A DNA stretch of 64,000 bases from Heliocidaris tuberculata (taxonomy: Eukaryota; Echinodermata; Echinoidea; Camarodonta; Echinometridae): contig CM046833.1 in assembly GCA_025618425.1 (NCBI GenBank), forward strand, positions 939,172 through 1,003,171. The letters are read 5' to 3'. Of this stretch, positions 44,728 to 56,095 are shown piece by piece. Numbering within the stretch: the stretch's first letter is position 1; each line of letters starts with the position of its first letter. Below the pieces are notes generated by a model. It was not told the origin of the DNA and did not search any database. It worked only from the letters and a program-made list of their open reading frames with translations. Position numbers and translations under genes: made by a program.

Positions 44728-45215
44728 CGACATTTGCTCCGGCAACAATTGCTCCTGCGACAAATGCTCCTAAAATACGACAGTTGCTCCGCGACAGTTG
44801 CTCCTACGATAATTGCTCAGACGACAATTGCTCCTGCGATGTTTGCTCCGACATTTGCTCCTGCGACGATTGCTCCAGCGACAATTGCTCCTGCAACAAT
44901 TGCTCCGCGACAACTGCTCTGTCGATAAAAAATGAATATGCGACATTTGCTCCTCGACAATTGCTCCGCGACAATAAACTCGGTAGTAGCTCTGCTTCTT
45001 TGGGGTCCCAAACCTTTCATGATTAACTTCTTATGTTTTTGGGTTTTTTGTGTTTTTTTTTAATGAAATTGTTGTAATATGTTTAAATGATTGGTTTAAA
45101 TAAATAAACTTGAAACTTGAAACTAGACTGAAATGAATATGCGACTTTTGCTCCTCGACAATTGTTCCGCCGACATTTGCTCCGGCGACATTAGCTGTCT
45201 GAGCTGTCAAAGATG
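44728..45215. repeat. Minisatellite array GCGACAATTGCTCC (array 1)
   Basis: About 20 degenerate 12-15-bp units such as CGACAATTGCTCCTG between 44728 and 44980 and again at 45135-45200. An insertion with an AATAAACTTGAAACTTGAAAC tail (about 44985-45125) separates the two parts. Array 2 at 55395-56095 has the reverse orientation. Confidence 0.8.
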
Positions 45216-45429
45216 TCTGACAGAAGAGGAAAGATAGCATTTCATCGACCTGGAATCAGAATTTACTAAAAGAGGGCACGTGCCCACTAGCGTAGCCAAG
45301 CTAGTGGGCACTTTTGACAGCAACAAGAAGCCTATCGTGCAGTGACGGAGTTGCAAACCCGGCGAAAAACCCCTTTTTAGGTGTGCTCTACTTCAAGTAC
45401 AAACCACCTTATGTTTTTGTAAGAATTTG

Positions 45430-45990
45430 TCTTTCTTTTTTTTTTCCTACCCACTTTTTTGTACGCACAATTTCTCCAAAACGGCTAATTCCAATGTATT
45501 CAAATTTAGTTCAACGGTAGATATATATGGTTATTGTCTCAGCACAGAAATTTTTTTTTCAACATAGTCAATGCATCGTGACGTCATATAGGCGCCATTT
45601 AAAATTATGACGTATGCTATATCTCTGCAATACGAAGTCATAACATAACCATATTTGGCATGATGGAAGTTCATTAAAAAAGAAATTAATTGAATATAGG
45701 GCGCGTGCGAGCGTCGGTGAAGTTGCGCACGCGTAAAATCTGAAAATGCTCAAAATGGTCTACGATCAATTTTGGGCATGTTTCAGGCCATTTTAAACAT
45801 TTCAAATTTTTCCGCGCATGCAGGCGCGTCATTTGCCGTACGTTCCGTATCCAGCATGAAAATAACTATCTCGGACTGTTTTAGCATTTTGATTAATCCT
45901 ACATGATTTCTAGAATATTTCCTTAAACGCGCGCGTACTTGCACGTACGCTCATGCGGTAAAAAAAACAACAAACAAACAAACAAACTTA
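45430..45990. repeat. Interspersed repeat family with GTGACGTCAT and CGCGCGTAC words
   Basis: Carries the phrases GTACGCACAAT, GGTTATTGTCTC, CATCGTGACGTCAT and GGCGCCATTT. The same ordered phrases recur at about 46915-47300, 47630-47690 and, inverted or partial, at 8960-9060, 13140-13330 and 15290-15340. Class unknown. Confidence 0.5.
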
Positions 45991-46405
45991 AGCCCACAGC
46001 ACACTGTACGATCGACTACGATCCGATTTTGGAAATAAATCGCAATAGCATGAAAATAAGGCATGTTAACAAATGAAAGCTACCTCATTCAGGTTATGAA
46101 CAATAATATTAATACTCAACATATTAATGTGGTGCGATTTCAGCCTTATTTCCGGAATAAGGGCTAAATCAGTTTCGAATCGTAGACAATCGCAGGACTG
46201 CTCTGACGTCACTATGATTCGGAGCCGATTTGGCCTTTCCTCTGACTAGAAGGCTCATAATAGGCCGTAATTTCGATTTTACTATCTATGTAACGATTCA
46301 GAACCTCAGTCAAACATATTTTATGTGTTAAACTGTTTATATATAATGCTATGGAATTTCCTTCAAAATCGGATCGTAGACCGATCGTATAGTGTGCGGT
46401 GGGCT
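45991..46405. mobile_element. Complete Harbinger-like MITE, 415 bp
   Basis: The inverted ends are AGCCCACAGCACACTGTACG (45991 on) and, from the right, AGCCCACCGCACACTATACG (46405 back), two mismatches in 23 bp. A 3-bp TTA duplication flanks it (45988-45990 and 46406-46408), as expected for PIF/Harbinger. Non-coding. Partial relatives are at 2909 and 17821. Confidence 0.8.
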
Positions 46406-46554
46406 TTAGATTGACTGGAATAGACTGTGCATGTGTATAGGGCATTGTTGAACATTTGCAATCGGTGCGTGCATTATTACCCTTTATAAAACGGGTTCTA
46501 GGATGTAGGCATTCTCATTGGTCATATTACACCACGAGATCGTGCATTTTTCTT

Positions 46555-46625
46555 TCAGTTAAGTCACAATGAGACGGATAATGAACTCGACAAATCTCAT
46601 TCATTATCCCATTGTGACTTAACAT
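46555..46625. repeat. Hairpin with TTAAGTCACAATGAGA arms
   Basis: The left arm TTAAGTCACAATGAGACGGA with TAATGA and the right arm TCATTATCCCATTGTGACTTAA (46601-46622) pair around a short loop. Probably a MITE core. Confidence 0.6.
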
Positions 46626-46879
46626 TCGTGCAGTGCATATTCACTAATGCACTCGCAAACATGCATTTTGTATACTAGTACACGCACGCACACAACAATA
46701 TGCGCATGTACGCGCAAACATGTAAAAAAAAATATATATATATATTATTGGTCTATAATTGATCCTAAAGTTGATTTCACATCATTTTGACATTTTAAAT
46801 CACTGCACTGTACAGGCGTCAGTATTATTACTCTATCGCATTTCAATACTGTTCCACAGCCTACCTGTATGGTTGTACT

Positions 46880-48750
46880 TGTTCAACTCTAGTGTTATAT
46901 TTCTTGTCGTCTACTTTCTTGTACGCACAATATCTCAAAACGGCGAAGTCAAATGCAATCAAATTTGGCACAATGGTACAAAGGCTCATTGTCTCGACAC
47001 AGAAAGTTTGTAAACGCAGTCATTGCATCGTGACGTCATTTAGGGGCCATTTTGTAAAAAATTTCCGGCATTTTGTGTATTTTCATTTCTGCCCAGTTTT
47101 TTTGTACGCATAATATCTCAAAGACGCCTTTTTTTTAAAAAATGCAATCGAATTCGGCACAATGGTAGACAGGATTATTGTTTCGTGCACATAACTTTTT
47201 CAATACAGTCATTGCATCGCCACGTCATCGAGGTGCCATTGAAAAATAAAAATATCCGACATTTGCTATATATCTACAATAGGAAGTCATAATAATATTA
47301 TATAAATAGTGCATGGTATATCCCGAGTGCAGTTTTGTTTCACCGGGGCCGCAGGCCGAGGTGAAATACACCTGCAAGAGGGATAATTTGGTATTTGGAG
47401 TTCATATAGTCCAGTAATGGTGCATAAATAGAACATGCACTAATTGTTATAGTAAATAGACCCCTAGTTCTGTAACTGTTATTCTGTATTAGGCCTAGGC
47501 CCTAGGTCTGTAAAAAAAAGAAAAGAAAAAAAAAAAAAATTATAGTGCACGATCGTGCACTATAACAAAAATTTTGCACGACACGTGATACGAATCTAAC
47601 CAATCAGAGCGCGTATTATACATACACTATTTACTATAACCATATTTGGTATGATGCAAGTTAATTACATAAGAAATCGTTTAAACCAGGCCCCTAAAGC
47701 TCCGCCATCTTGTCGGGGTCCATTAGAAGGCCCGATAAGCACTTTGCATAATTCATGAGCGTAAATGCATGATTCATTTTGTAAGATGCTCCCCGAGAGT
47801 AGCATTTGTTTGTACGCGGTATGAAACACATTACGCGCATCAGCTTAGAGCATGCGCAGTAAGAAAGGTCAAATTCAGTAATATATGCATTTATGGTAAT
47901 ATATTCATCGCTTCAACGTACAGATTCGGCGAATCAGCGTCGGTAATTTCTAATTGTGGTAGACGGCGCTCGGTCAATGCACTTTAATTGTAATCGATCT
48001 CCGAATATAAATATATCGCTTTGCAAATTTGTAAACAAGCTAAAAATGTAATCGGACAGACAGAATCAAATCTAATCATGGATACAGATAATGTAAAAAT
48101 AAATGTAAAGTACTTGACACGTCACCAGTGGCATAAGTCCCTTTTCTTGTTGATATAATTAATACCGGTGAATATATTCATTCAATATGCATAAAGGATA
48201 ATGATAAATAAGTACAAAAATGATACATAAATGTATAATGAAAAAAAACAAAAAAACTCTTGCAGTGTAGGATTTTTTTTCAGGGATGTTTTTCATAACA
48301 GAAAAGATAATCTTCATTTGGGGGTGAGGGGATGGGGTCCTTTAGTTAATTGAGATTTTTTTCTTTATCCTTTTAGTTAGTCTTGATTTAAATGATTTTT
48401 TTATAAAAATAATATAAGTGTACGTTGTTCTTTTTTGGAAGGGATTTTTCCTCCCCGACTTTTCCTCCCATTTTTTTTTTTTTTTTTGCTTGTCAGAGAA
48501 TTATGGAGGAAAACATGTGATACCCCCCCCCCCCCTCCCACTGAGTGTCTTTTTTGAGGGCTGGGGGAAAATAGTTACAATTTTTTTTGTTGTTGTTGCT
48601 TGTCAGAGAATTATGGAGGAAAACATCTGATAACTCCCCCCCCCCCCCCCCCCCCCCCCCCCCACTGAGCCCCACTGGAACAATCAAAATACCGGGAAGA
48701 ATTATCTTCTAACTTTTAATTTGCATTTGTGAGTCAAATTTATATGTTGC
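46880..48750. other. Non-coding repeats; 26-bp perfect palindrome at 47540-47565
   Basis: 46915-47300 repeats the family at 45430. The palindrome TTATAGTGCACGA plus its mirror complement lies at 47540-47565. About 47590-47640 matches 36128-36180 (phrase CGTATTATACATACACTATT). Poly-C and poly-T runs (48524-48535, 48637-48663) follow. No gene seen. Confidence 0.5.
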
Positions 48751-48754
48751 CATT

Positions 48755-49155
48755 CACTAGCGTACCCAAGGGGGCCGGGGGCAAGGGGGGGGGGCAGAGT
48801 GCCCCCTGACAAGTTCTAAAGAAAAAAAAAAGGTAATCAGGTTCCTGAACAAGATTCTCGACATCCCCCCACTGAGCGACTTATGGAGGGCTGGCGAACT
48901 ATTTTCAGAACTGATAACCTTTTTTTTTTCTTTTTTTCTTTTTTTTTTTTTTGCTTGAATGCTTGTCAGAGAATTATGGAAGAAACCTGGACCCCATAAA
49001 ATCTGATACCCCCCCCCCAATCCACTGATCGACTTATGGAGCCCCCCCCCCCCCCCCCCGAGCGACTTTGGGAGGGCTGGGGGGGGGGGAATGGTCGCCA
49101 TTGATAACTCCCTTTTTTTAACCCCTCTTGACGCCAAGGTCCAGATACGCCACTG
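48755..49155. mobile_element. Small hAT-type MITE, 401 bp
   Basis: The ends CACTAGCGTACCC and, from the right, CAGTGGCGTATCTGG are flanked by 8-bp repeats TTGCCATT (48747-48754) and TTGCTATT (49156-49163), one mismatch. It holds poly-C, poly-G and poly-T runs and no transposase. Confidence 0.65.
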
Positions 49156-50217
49156 TTGCTATTCCTTTTCAGCTTTCATGCCTGTAAATCACCACTCAAT
49201 CACAAGTCTTATACAATACCATTCATTTCCATTAACTTATGATTGTCCATTCCAGTCAAAGCTTATTGTCTTCACTCTTCCTTTCACATACGCAGGGGTG
49301 TCGCTAGAGAATTTTGAATGGGGCAATAGTAACTGTGCCGAGAAAAAAAATCCCACAAATTTCCAACAATGAAAAAGGTAAAACTGAAGTTTATATTTTT
49401 GTATATTTTTTGACATGCCAAAATACTGACTATTTGAAACATTACAAATATTAAGGTGTATTACCTCTCGCCACCCCAGGGGTGCATCCAGGATTTTGTA
49501 AAAGATGGGGCACACATTGTAGAAAATTCTCTGACAAGTTGAAAAGGTCATTTCAAATGAGGCGGGGGGAGGGGGTACAATCTAGAAGTTGTACTGAAGG
49601 TATGTCATTTTGTATCAAGGGGGGCATGGGCCGGAAGTGCCCCCTAAATCTGATACTGCCCCCTTCCACCCCCACCCCCTCGAGCGATACCACTGCTTTT
49701 TCTCTCATTTTTTATCTTTCTCATTCCATTCTAACTCTGGCTTACCTTTCACGCAAACTTTGCATTTAACATTTCTAGGTATGGAACCCCCCCCCCCCTT
49801 TGAATACTCTGTGTAAAAGTATATCACATGAACATTATCACTAAAATGAGAATTCAAGTTAGAATTAAAAAGCTCTCAGAATATGTAAATGTTTAAGGTA
49901 ACTAGATATACATGACTTTCCATCCCCTTAACATGATAAAAGAGATGAACTAAATCCTTTTTTTGTTTTTGTTGTCTATTTAATAACAATAAATATCAAT
50001 TCAAATAAGTATATAATTTGAAAAAAAAAAGAGAAAATCTTGAAACTGCACATCCTTGCAGAAGTCTAGTGGTAAGTCAAATTTTCATATCACTTAGTAG
50101 TATATCATTGAATGAACGTTCGGTTTTTCTCACAAGTTTCAAGCAATTTGCGTATCAACTGTTTCATTCTATTATACTGTTGAAATGGTCACCGACATAA
50201 ATCAAATCTAGGTTTTG
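49156..50217. other. Non-coding; further CAGGGGTG-type repeat fragments
   Basis: CAGGGGTGTCGCTAG (about 49293) and CAGGGGTGCATCCAGG (about 49480) resemble hAT-type ends, with a CACTG-type end near 49690, but I could not pair them with target duplications. No gene seen. Confidence 0.4.
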
Positions 50218-52818
50218 TTAAATTTCATTCAGCTGAAGGCACTTATTTTTTAGAATTTCAGCAAATGCAATATTCGAACAAAAATCCTCCAAATCGGAAA
50301 CCCTTGTTAGGGATATCTGTATTGTTTTTTTCTGAATGAAATCCCAAACTTCATTACATGTATCCACTCGTGAGACTGCTGATCTAGTTAACATGAATGA
50401 AGAGCTGTAGTGGTAATCCGTAGGTCTGTTGAATGAAAAGAGAAAATAGAACAAATTAAAAACTATTAAGGTCGTAAACAATAAGAAAGGACTGCAATGT
50501 GCCAGATATGTATATATGCATGACTCAAACACAGTAAATATTGCTTGATTAAAAGATATTTTACCCACATTCATTACAATTAAGTTCTTTTGTAAGCATG
50601 AAAATGGAAATGATGAATCCTTATAAAAATTAAATAAAATTCCCATATTTGACTAAAATTCTTCTTTTTCAGGTCAAAGGGAAAGGAAATTACAATCGTT
50701 TCAAATAACTTGCTTCCTCTTCAAGTTGTGTACTATTGATATAGGCCTATTATATATTTTTTATGTTGATATATTTTTCAAAAACTTTTTTTTTTTTAGG
50801 GGGGGAGAGGGTATTGCCAAATTTAATCATGCACAGTAAACGCCTACCTCTCCAAGCTTGATCATGCAGGTCAGTATATTTCCTCTTTGTTCATTTCTCC
50901 TGATTGTGTATCTCAATATTCTTTCACCATCCACTGTAAAGAATCATGCTGTGTAAAAAAAGGATAAATAAATTTATAAGTACATGTGTAAATAAAAGTT
51001 ATTTAGAGGTACACAATATATATTTCGCAGAAATACTTCTACTCCACTAATTCTGACTTTTTTTGATCTTCTCAAACATCTAAATACAACTAATTTAGAT
51101 CATAGATCAAAGCTCAAAAGAGACCGTTTGCACAGAATGTATTGTGAATAAATGTGAAGAGTAATTTTCTCCTTCTTCTCCATGCTTACACACAATGCTG
51201 GGCTTTGTTGGTAATGGTTTAAAATGTTTGCATATTCAAAAATCAATGGCAACTAGTAAGGGTATCTGTAATATGCTTTTAACTAACACATTCAGGGACC
51301 CCTGGAAGCCCTAACTGCTTTTATAGTTCATTTCCTTGTTTCCTGTTAAATTACAATATTTATGATAATCATAAAACGATTCGAATTACATTATACATGT
51401 ATAAGCATAGAGATACACCGGAAAATGTTCTGTAAACTTACCTGTAATTTAGAAAGGCTAAATTTCTGCTTCATCATGTATGGTCAACAGTTTGCGCAAT
51501 GTTTGAATAACATTTCTTGGGTTCCTTTCCATTTTGATCTGTTTAAAAAAAAAAATGAAAACAGAGTTGTCACTTTTTTGGGTCTTTCTTGTTACAGTCA
51601 TAGCTACATTGATAATAATTTTTTTATCAGGCAAATAAATTCCAATCCATATTTTTCATAGGTCAAAATTTAATAATCATCAGCTATCTTATGTTTATTA
51701 AGGTGCATTCAAGCTACATAAGTTTCTTGGAAAGAAAAAGAAACAGCCTCAGCAACAAAACTTTCTAGTGACGTGTGTCTGAAATTTTGAACAGGGATCC
51801 CTAAACTGGCTTTAAACACCAGACTGAATTTTCGCCCAAAATACATTTGCCGCCCCCCCCCCCCCCAAAAAAAAAAATCATAGTCTATCAGACTCGAGTT
51901 AACTTACAGTCAGTTTAATTGACCAAATGGCATGAATTGAACCAAATATAGTAGATCCAAGTCTTTTAAGAACGAAAAAAAAAGTCAGGCATGAAAGTGA
52001 AGTTGAACAGTTCTTATCAAACATGGTAAGACTAAGAGATCTATGACTTTGTCCCCCAAGCACAGCCTTAGGCTTAGCCCTTGCCAAGTCTACATCTACT
52101 AAAGATCAACTATCCTTCAGACTTCGGTTTATGGAATAAAATTTCAACAAATATTCAGAGTTCAAAACAGTAAACCTCGTGTAACATTAATGAATTTATA
52201 TCAGCACTAATTTTGGTCTACATATCTTATCAAAATCGTCGACATCGTAGAATACCAAAACACAGTCACAGTTTCCAAATCTAACGTTAACCGTAGTCTC
52301 GTAGACTACGTTAGATTTAGAATAGATCTACGGTACTTTGATCCAAGTCAAGTTGGACTAACGAATACGCTTGTGTGCAGCATACAGATGAACAACATGA
52401 GGAAAAGTTTATGCAATATATTCTATCATCATTCAAAGAGTTTACTAACGTTAGATCTGTTTAGATGTTTGCATGTAGACTACTAGTATTGAATTTTTGA
52501 CGCTGTCGAAATAGCCACCGCGCCGGTGGCTGAAACTGACCCGTGACTGCCTGGGTAGCTGTCATGAGCCGCAGCGTGTGAGAACAGCTATCTCCGTGTC
52601 AAACTACATCTCGACGATAAATTTAGAACTGTAATTTCGAGAGAAAATTGATTCAATCCTTTTTCAACACAACTCTTGTGAATCCTTTTGAAATGTAGAT
52701 AAATTATCATAGATCACCTAGAATTGTACAAGTTATTTTTATTAAGAAAGTGAATGTTCGAAATTTAACGATAATTGGAGCTCTACTCACCTTGTTCTTT
52801 TGAACTAATATCTCTCAT
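50218..52818 (-). other. Candidate spliced minus-strand transcript, probably non-coding
   Basis: Four segments have good splice signals on the minus strand: 52818-52791 (ATG, nine codons, then GTGAGT), 51962-51908 (pyrimidine tract and AAAAG, then GTAAGT), 51538-51442 (long T-tract and AACAG, then GTAAGT) and 50425-50218 (TTTTCATTCAACAG, then 69 open codons to a stop). The 97-bp third segment is closed in all three frames, so a continuous protein is not possible. It may be a spliced non-coding RNA, a decayed gene or chance. Confidence 0.25.
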
Positions 52819-53289
52819 TTCGTGCGGACGACGTCATTGCATATAATCTGCATAATTAATAGGTCTTGAATTGACGAAGTTGAGGTCAAGTAAATTTTGA
52901 TCGATACTATCGAATTATGTACATATTCATGACCTAGCATCCAATCAAAGTTTCACAATAAACTGACACGCACAAGAAATATGAATAATGCAACGTATCG
53001 GGTGCTTATCGGGCTCTTCAAATGATCCGAAAGAGGCGGGGCCTAATTCCATTCGCGTAATGATTTCCGCGCGTGCTGCTTTCCGTCTAGTAAATCTATA
53101 ATACGTCTATGGTTTAAACACACTGGGTGCGTGCGCGTACGCGCGCAAAATTTAAAAATGCTCAAAATGGTCTAGAATCGATTTTGCGCACGCAATAACG
53201 GTAAGTGCCTTATACAGCATTTAAGTGACATATCTCTGACTGTTTTGGCATATTAATTTTACTAATTTTCATCAGGGTAGCCCATTCAA

Positions 53290-55140
53290 GTTGATCTTCC
53301 ATGGGGCCCTGAAAATACAAATACCTATATACAATTAAAAATGATTTGAAATACAATCAGATGAGCATACATATATCAAATAAGCAGTAACATAAATAAT
53401 TATAAACGAATTCAATAAAACTGTACCAAAACTAAACCACAATAAATAATCAGTGTCAATAATCATAACTATTAAACTTACTGATGTAAGGATAAACAAT
53501 TATAATATAAAGAATGAGAGATAGAGAAAGGGAAACATTGGGAGCAGAAAAAAAAATAATGTTGATTCCAAACAGTGACAATATCTTTCCTCAGATTCAG
53601 AAAATTCTTCTTCAAGGAAAATTTTAAATTGTTTAAATTACTTGTTTGCTTGATATTTATAGGCAAATTATTCCATAGAGTTCCACGGTCATTACATATT
53701 GCATGCTTATAATATTCTGTATGACATTTACCAATTATAAGATCATGATTAGCACATTGCCGAGTGTTAATATTATGTTTCATTGAGACTTCTTTAAAAA
53801 TACCTTTGTAAACATGAGCAGACAAATCATTAAGACATTTAAAAACAAATATACTTCTAAAATATTTAACCCGTTCCTTAAAAGGCGACCAAATAATTCA
53901 TTAGACTATATATTGGAGTATATATATTACAATTTAATATCGATCTGGCAGCTTTCTTTTGTAATTTCGTTGTCTTTTTATATGACTTAAAGATCGATTC
54001 CCCCAAATTTCACAACAATCAATTTGTGATTGAATAAGACATGTATGTAATAATTTCATTGAAGTTTCATCAACATATGGTTTTACTCTCCTGAGGATGG
54101 CAAGACCTGCAAATACTTTTCTACATAAATAATCTACATGATTAGACCATAATAGATTGTCATCAATAAAAATACCCAGACATTTAAAACTCGTGCATTG
54201 TTCAATACATATATTTTCATACTTTATAGAAATGGAGGCATTTTTGCTAATATTCACTCTTTGTTTACTCCCAATAATCATAAATTTTGTTTTATCGACA
54301 TTCAGATATAGCTTATTACAATTTATCCATCTACCTATAGCATTAAAATCACTCTGAAGTTTTGTCTGTACTTCTAAAAAGGTGGTTCCACTTACAAATA
54401 GGGTAGTGTCATCAGCGTACATTACAGTTTTTCCATATTTCAAAACATCTATCATATCATCAATATATATCAAAAAAGCAAAGGACCTAAAATAGACTCT
54501 TGTGGAACACCAACAGAAAAAAATCGATCACTAGATTTAGCATTCTGTATTGCAACATACTGCCGTCTATTATTCAAATAAGAATCAAACCATGCCAAGG
54601 ACAAATTACTCAAACCTATTTTCTTCAATTTATTCAATAATATTTCAGTATTAACAGTATCAAAAGCGCGTCGTAAATCAATAAACAGAGCACCTACAAT
54701 AAGGCCTTTATCTATACAGTGTAACCAACTGTCCGTTAAAGACCCAAGAGCCGCACATGTGGAATGCCCTGGACGGAATCCGAACTGTGATTTACTTAAA
54801 ATATCATTGTTTACTAAATATGAGCAATCCTTTCAATTATCTTACTTACAGCAGGTAAAATGGAAATAGGTCGAAAATTACCAACAAAATTTATATCACC
54901 TTTTTTAAATGACGGAAAAAACTTTTGCATTCTTCCAATCATCAGGGTAGACCCCCGTTGCAAAAGACATGTTAATTCTTTGAAATAAAAGGTACAATGA
55001 GAGCTTTAGATTTTAGTAAGAAGGTTACATTAATATCATCAGATTCTGTTTTTTTTTTTCATCTAAATTTGATATCAATTTCTCAACATATTCTTCTTCA
55101 ATAGAAACAACAGCTACTGTTCTGAATTCGTTGTGTTCGC
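53290..55140 (-). pseudogene. Decayed CR1/Jockey-group LINE reverse transcriptase
   Basis: Reading the minus strand from 55140 down, it keeps QFGFRPGHSTCAALGSLTDS, FIDLRRAFDTVNTEILLNKL, SVGVPQESILGPLLF, then after a one-base loss in a T run (about 54472) MYADDTTLFVSG with the RT catalytic YADD, WINCNKLYLNVDKTKFMI, and a C-terminal RGTLWNNLPINIKQTSNL. At least three frame breaks make it inactive. The order and motifs are those of a non-LTR RT domain; the endonuclease is not visible. Confidence 0.8.
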
Positions 55141-55394
55141 TTTTGATGAGGAATTTATATAAGATTGTCGTTGGAGCAATTGTCGCATATATAAGCATTT
55201 ATCGACGGAGCTAATGTCGCTGAAGAATTGTTTGTTTGTTTGTTTTTATTTCCGTAATCAATGACATAAATAATATACATAATAATTTTAAATCATGATT
55301 TACATACGGCGGATAGCCCATTTCAGCCGTAATAACAAAATACGGCTGTTCTCCCATGGGGTCCTTGATAACAATGATATGTACAAATACTACA

Positions 55395-56095
55395 ATTCTT
55401 GGGAATGTCGCTCGAATGGAGCAAAATGTCGGCGGACCAATTGTCGAGGAGCAAATGTCGCCTATTCATTTCTATCTACCGAGTTTATTGTCGCGGAGCA
55501 AAATGTCGCATATTCATTTATATCTACCGAGTTTATTGTCACGGACCAAATGTCGCATGTTCATTTCTATCTACCGAGTTTATTGTCGCGGAGCAACAGA
55601 CCGCTTCTGCATACAAATTTATGCACATATATTCTCTGAGCACCTAGTGACGAGCGATTCCATTAACCTGCTTCATATAAATGAGCCTCAATGCTTGGAA
55701 TCCAGTTTGCATACATTATTTGTTGCTATATCCGGCAAGCTTTCGGGTTTTCAAGAACAACCTTTGTTTGAGCAAATGTCGCATATTCATTTCTATCTAC
55801 CGAGTTTATTGTCGCGGAGCAATTGTCGCATATTCATTTTTATCGACGGAGCAGTTGTCGCGGAGCAATTGTCGCTCGATCGGAGCAAATGTCGACGTAG
55901 CACTTGTCGCGCGATCGGAGCAAATGTCGACGGAGCAATTGTCGCATATTCATTTTTATCGACGGAGCAGTTGTTGCGGAGCAATTGTCGCTCGATCGGA
56001 GCAATTATCGCAGGAGCAATTGTCGCGGAGCAACTGGAGCTTTTTTAGGAGCATTTGTCGCAGGAGCAGTTGTCGCCGGAGAAAATGTCATACAT
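55395..56095. repeat. Minisatellite array GGAGCAATTGTCGC (array 2, reverse orientation)
   Basis: About 30 units of GGAGCAAWTGTCGC, some separated by a longer phrase with ATATTCATTTCTATC and GAGTTTATTGTCGC. Because units are often multiples of three, frames of 164 and 230 codons stay open across it; I reject them as genes. It is the reverse complement of the array at 44728-45215. Confidence 0.8.

Noticed and set aside
44728..45215. CRISPR-like array
   Set aside because: Units are contiguous without spacers, variable in sequence, and the genome is eukaryotic.
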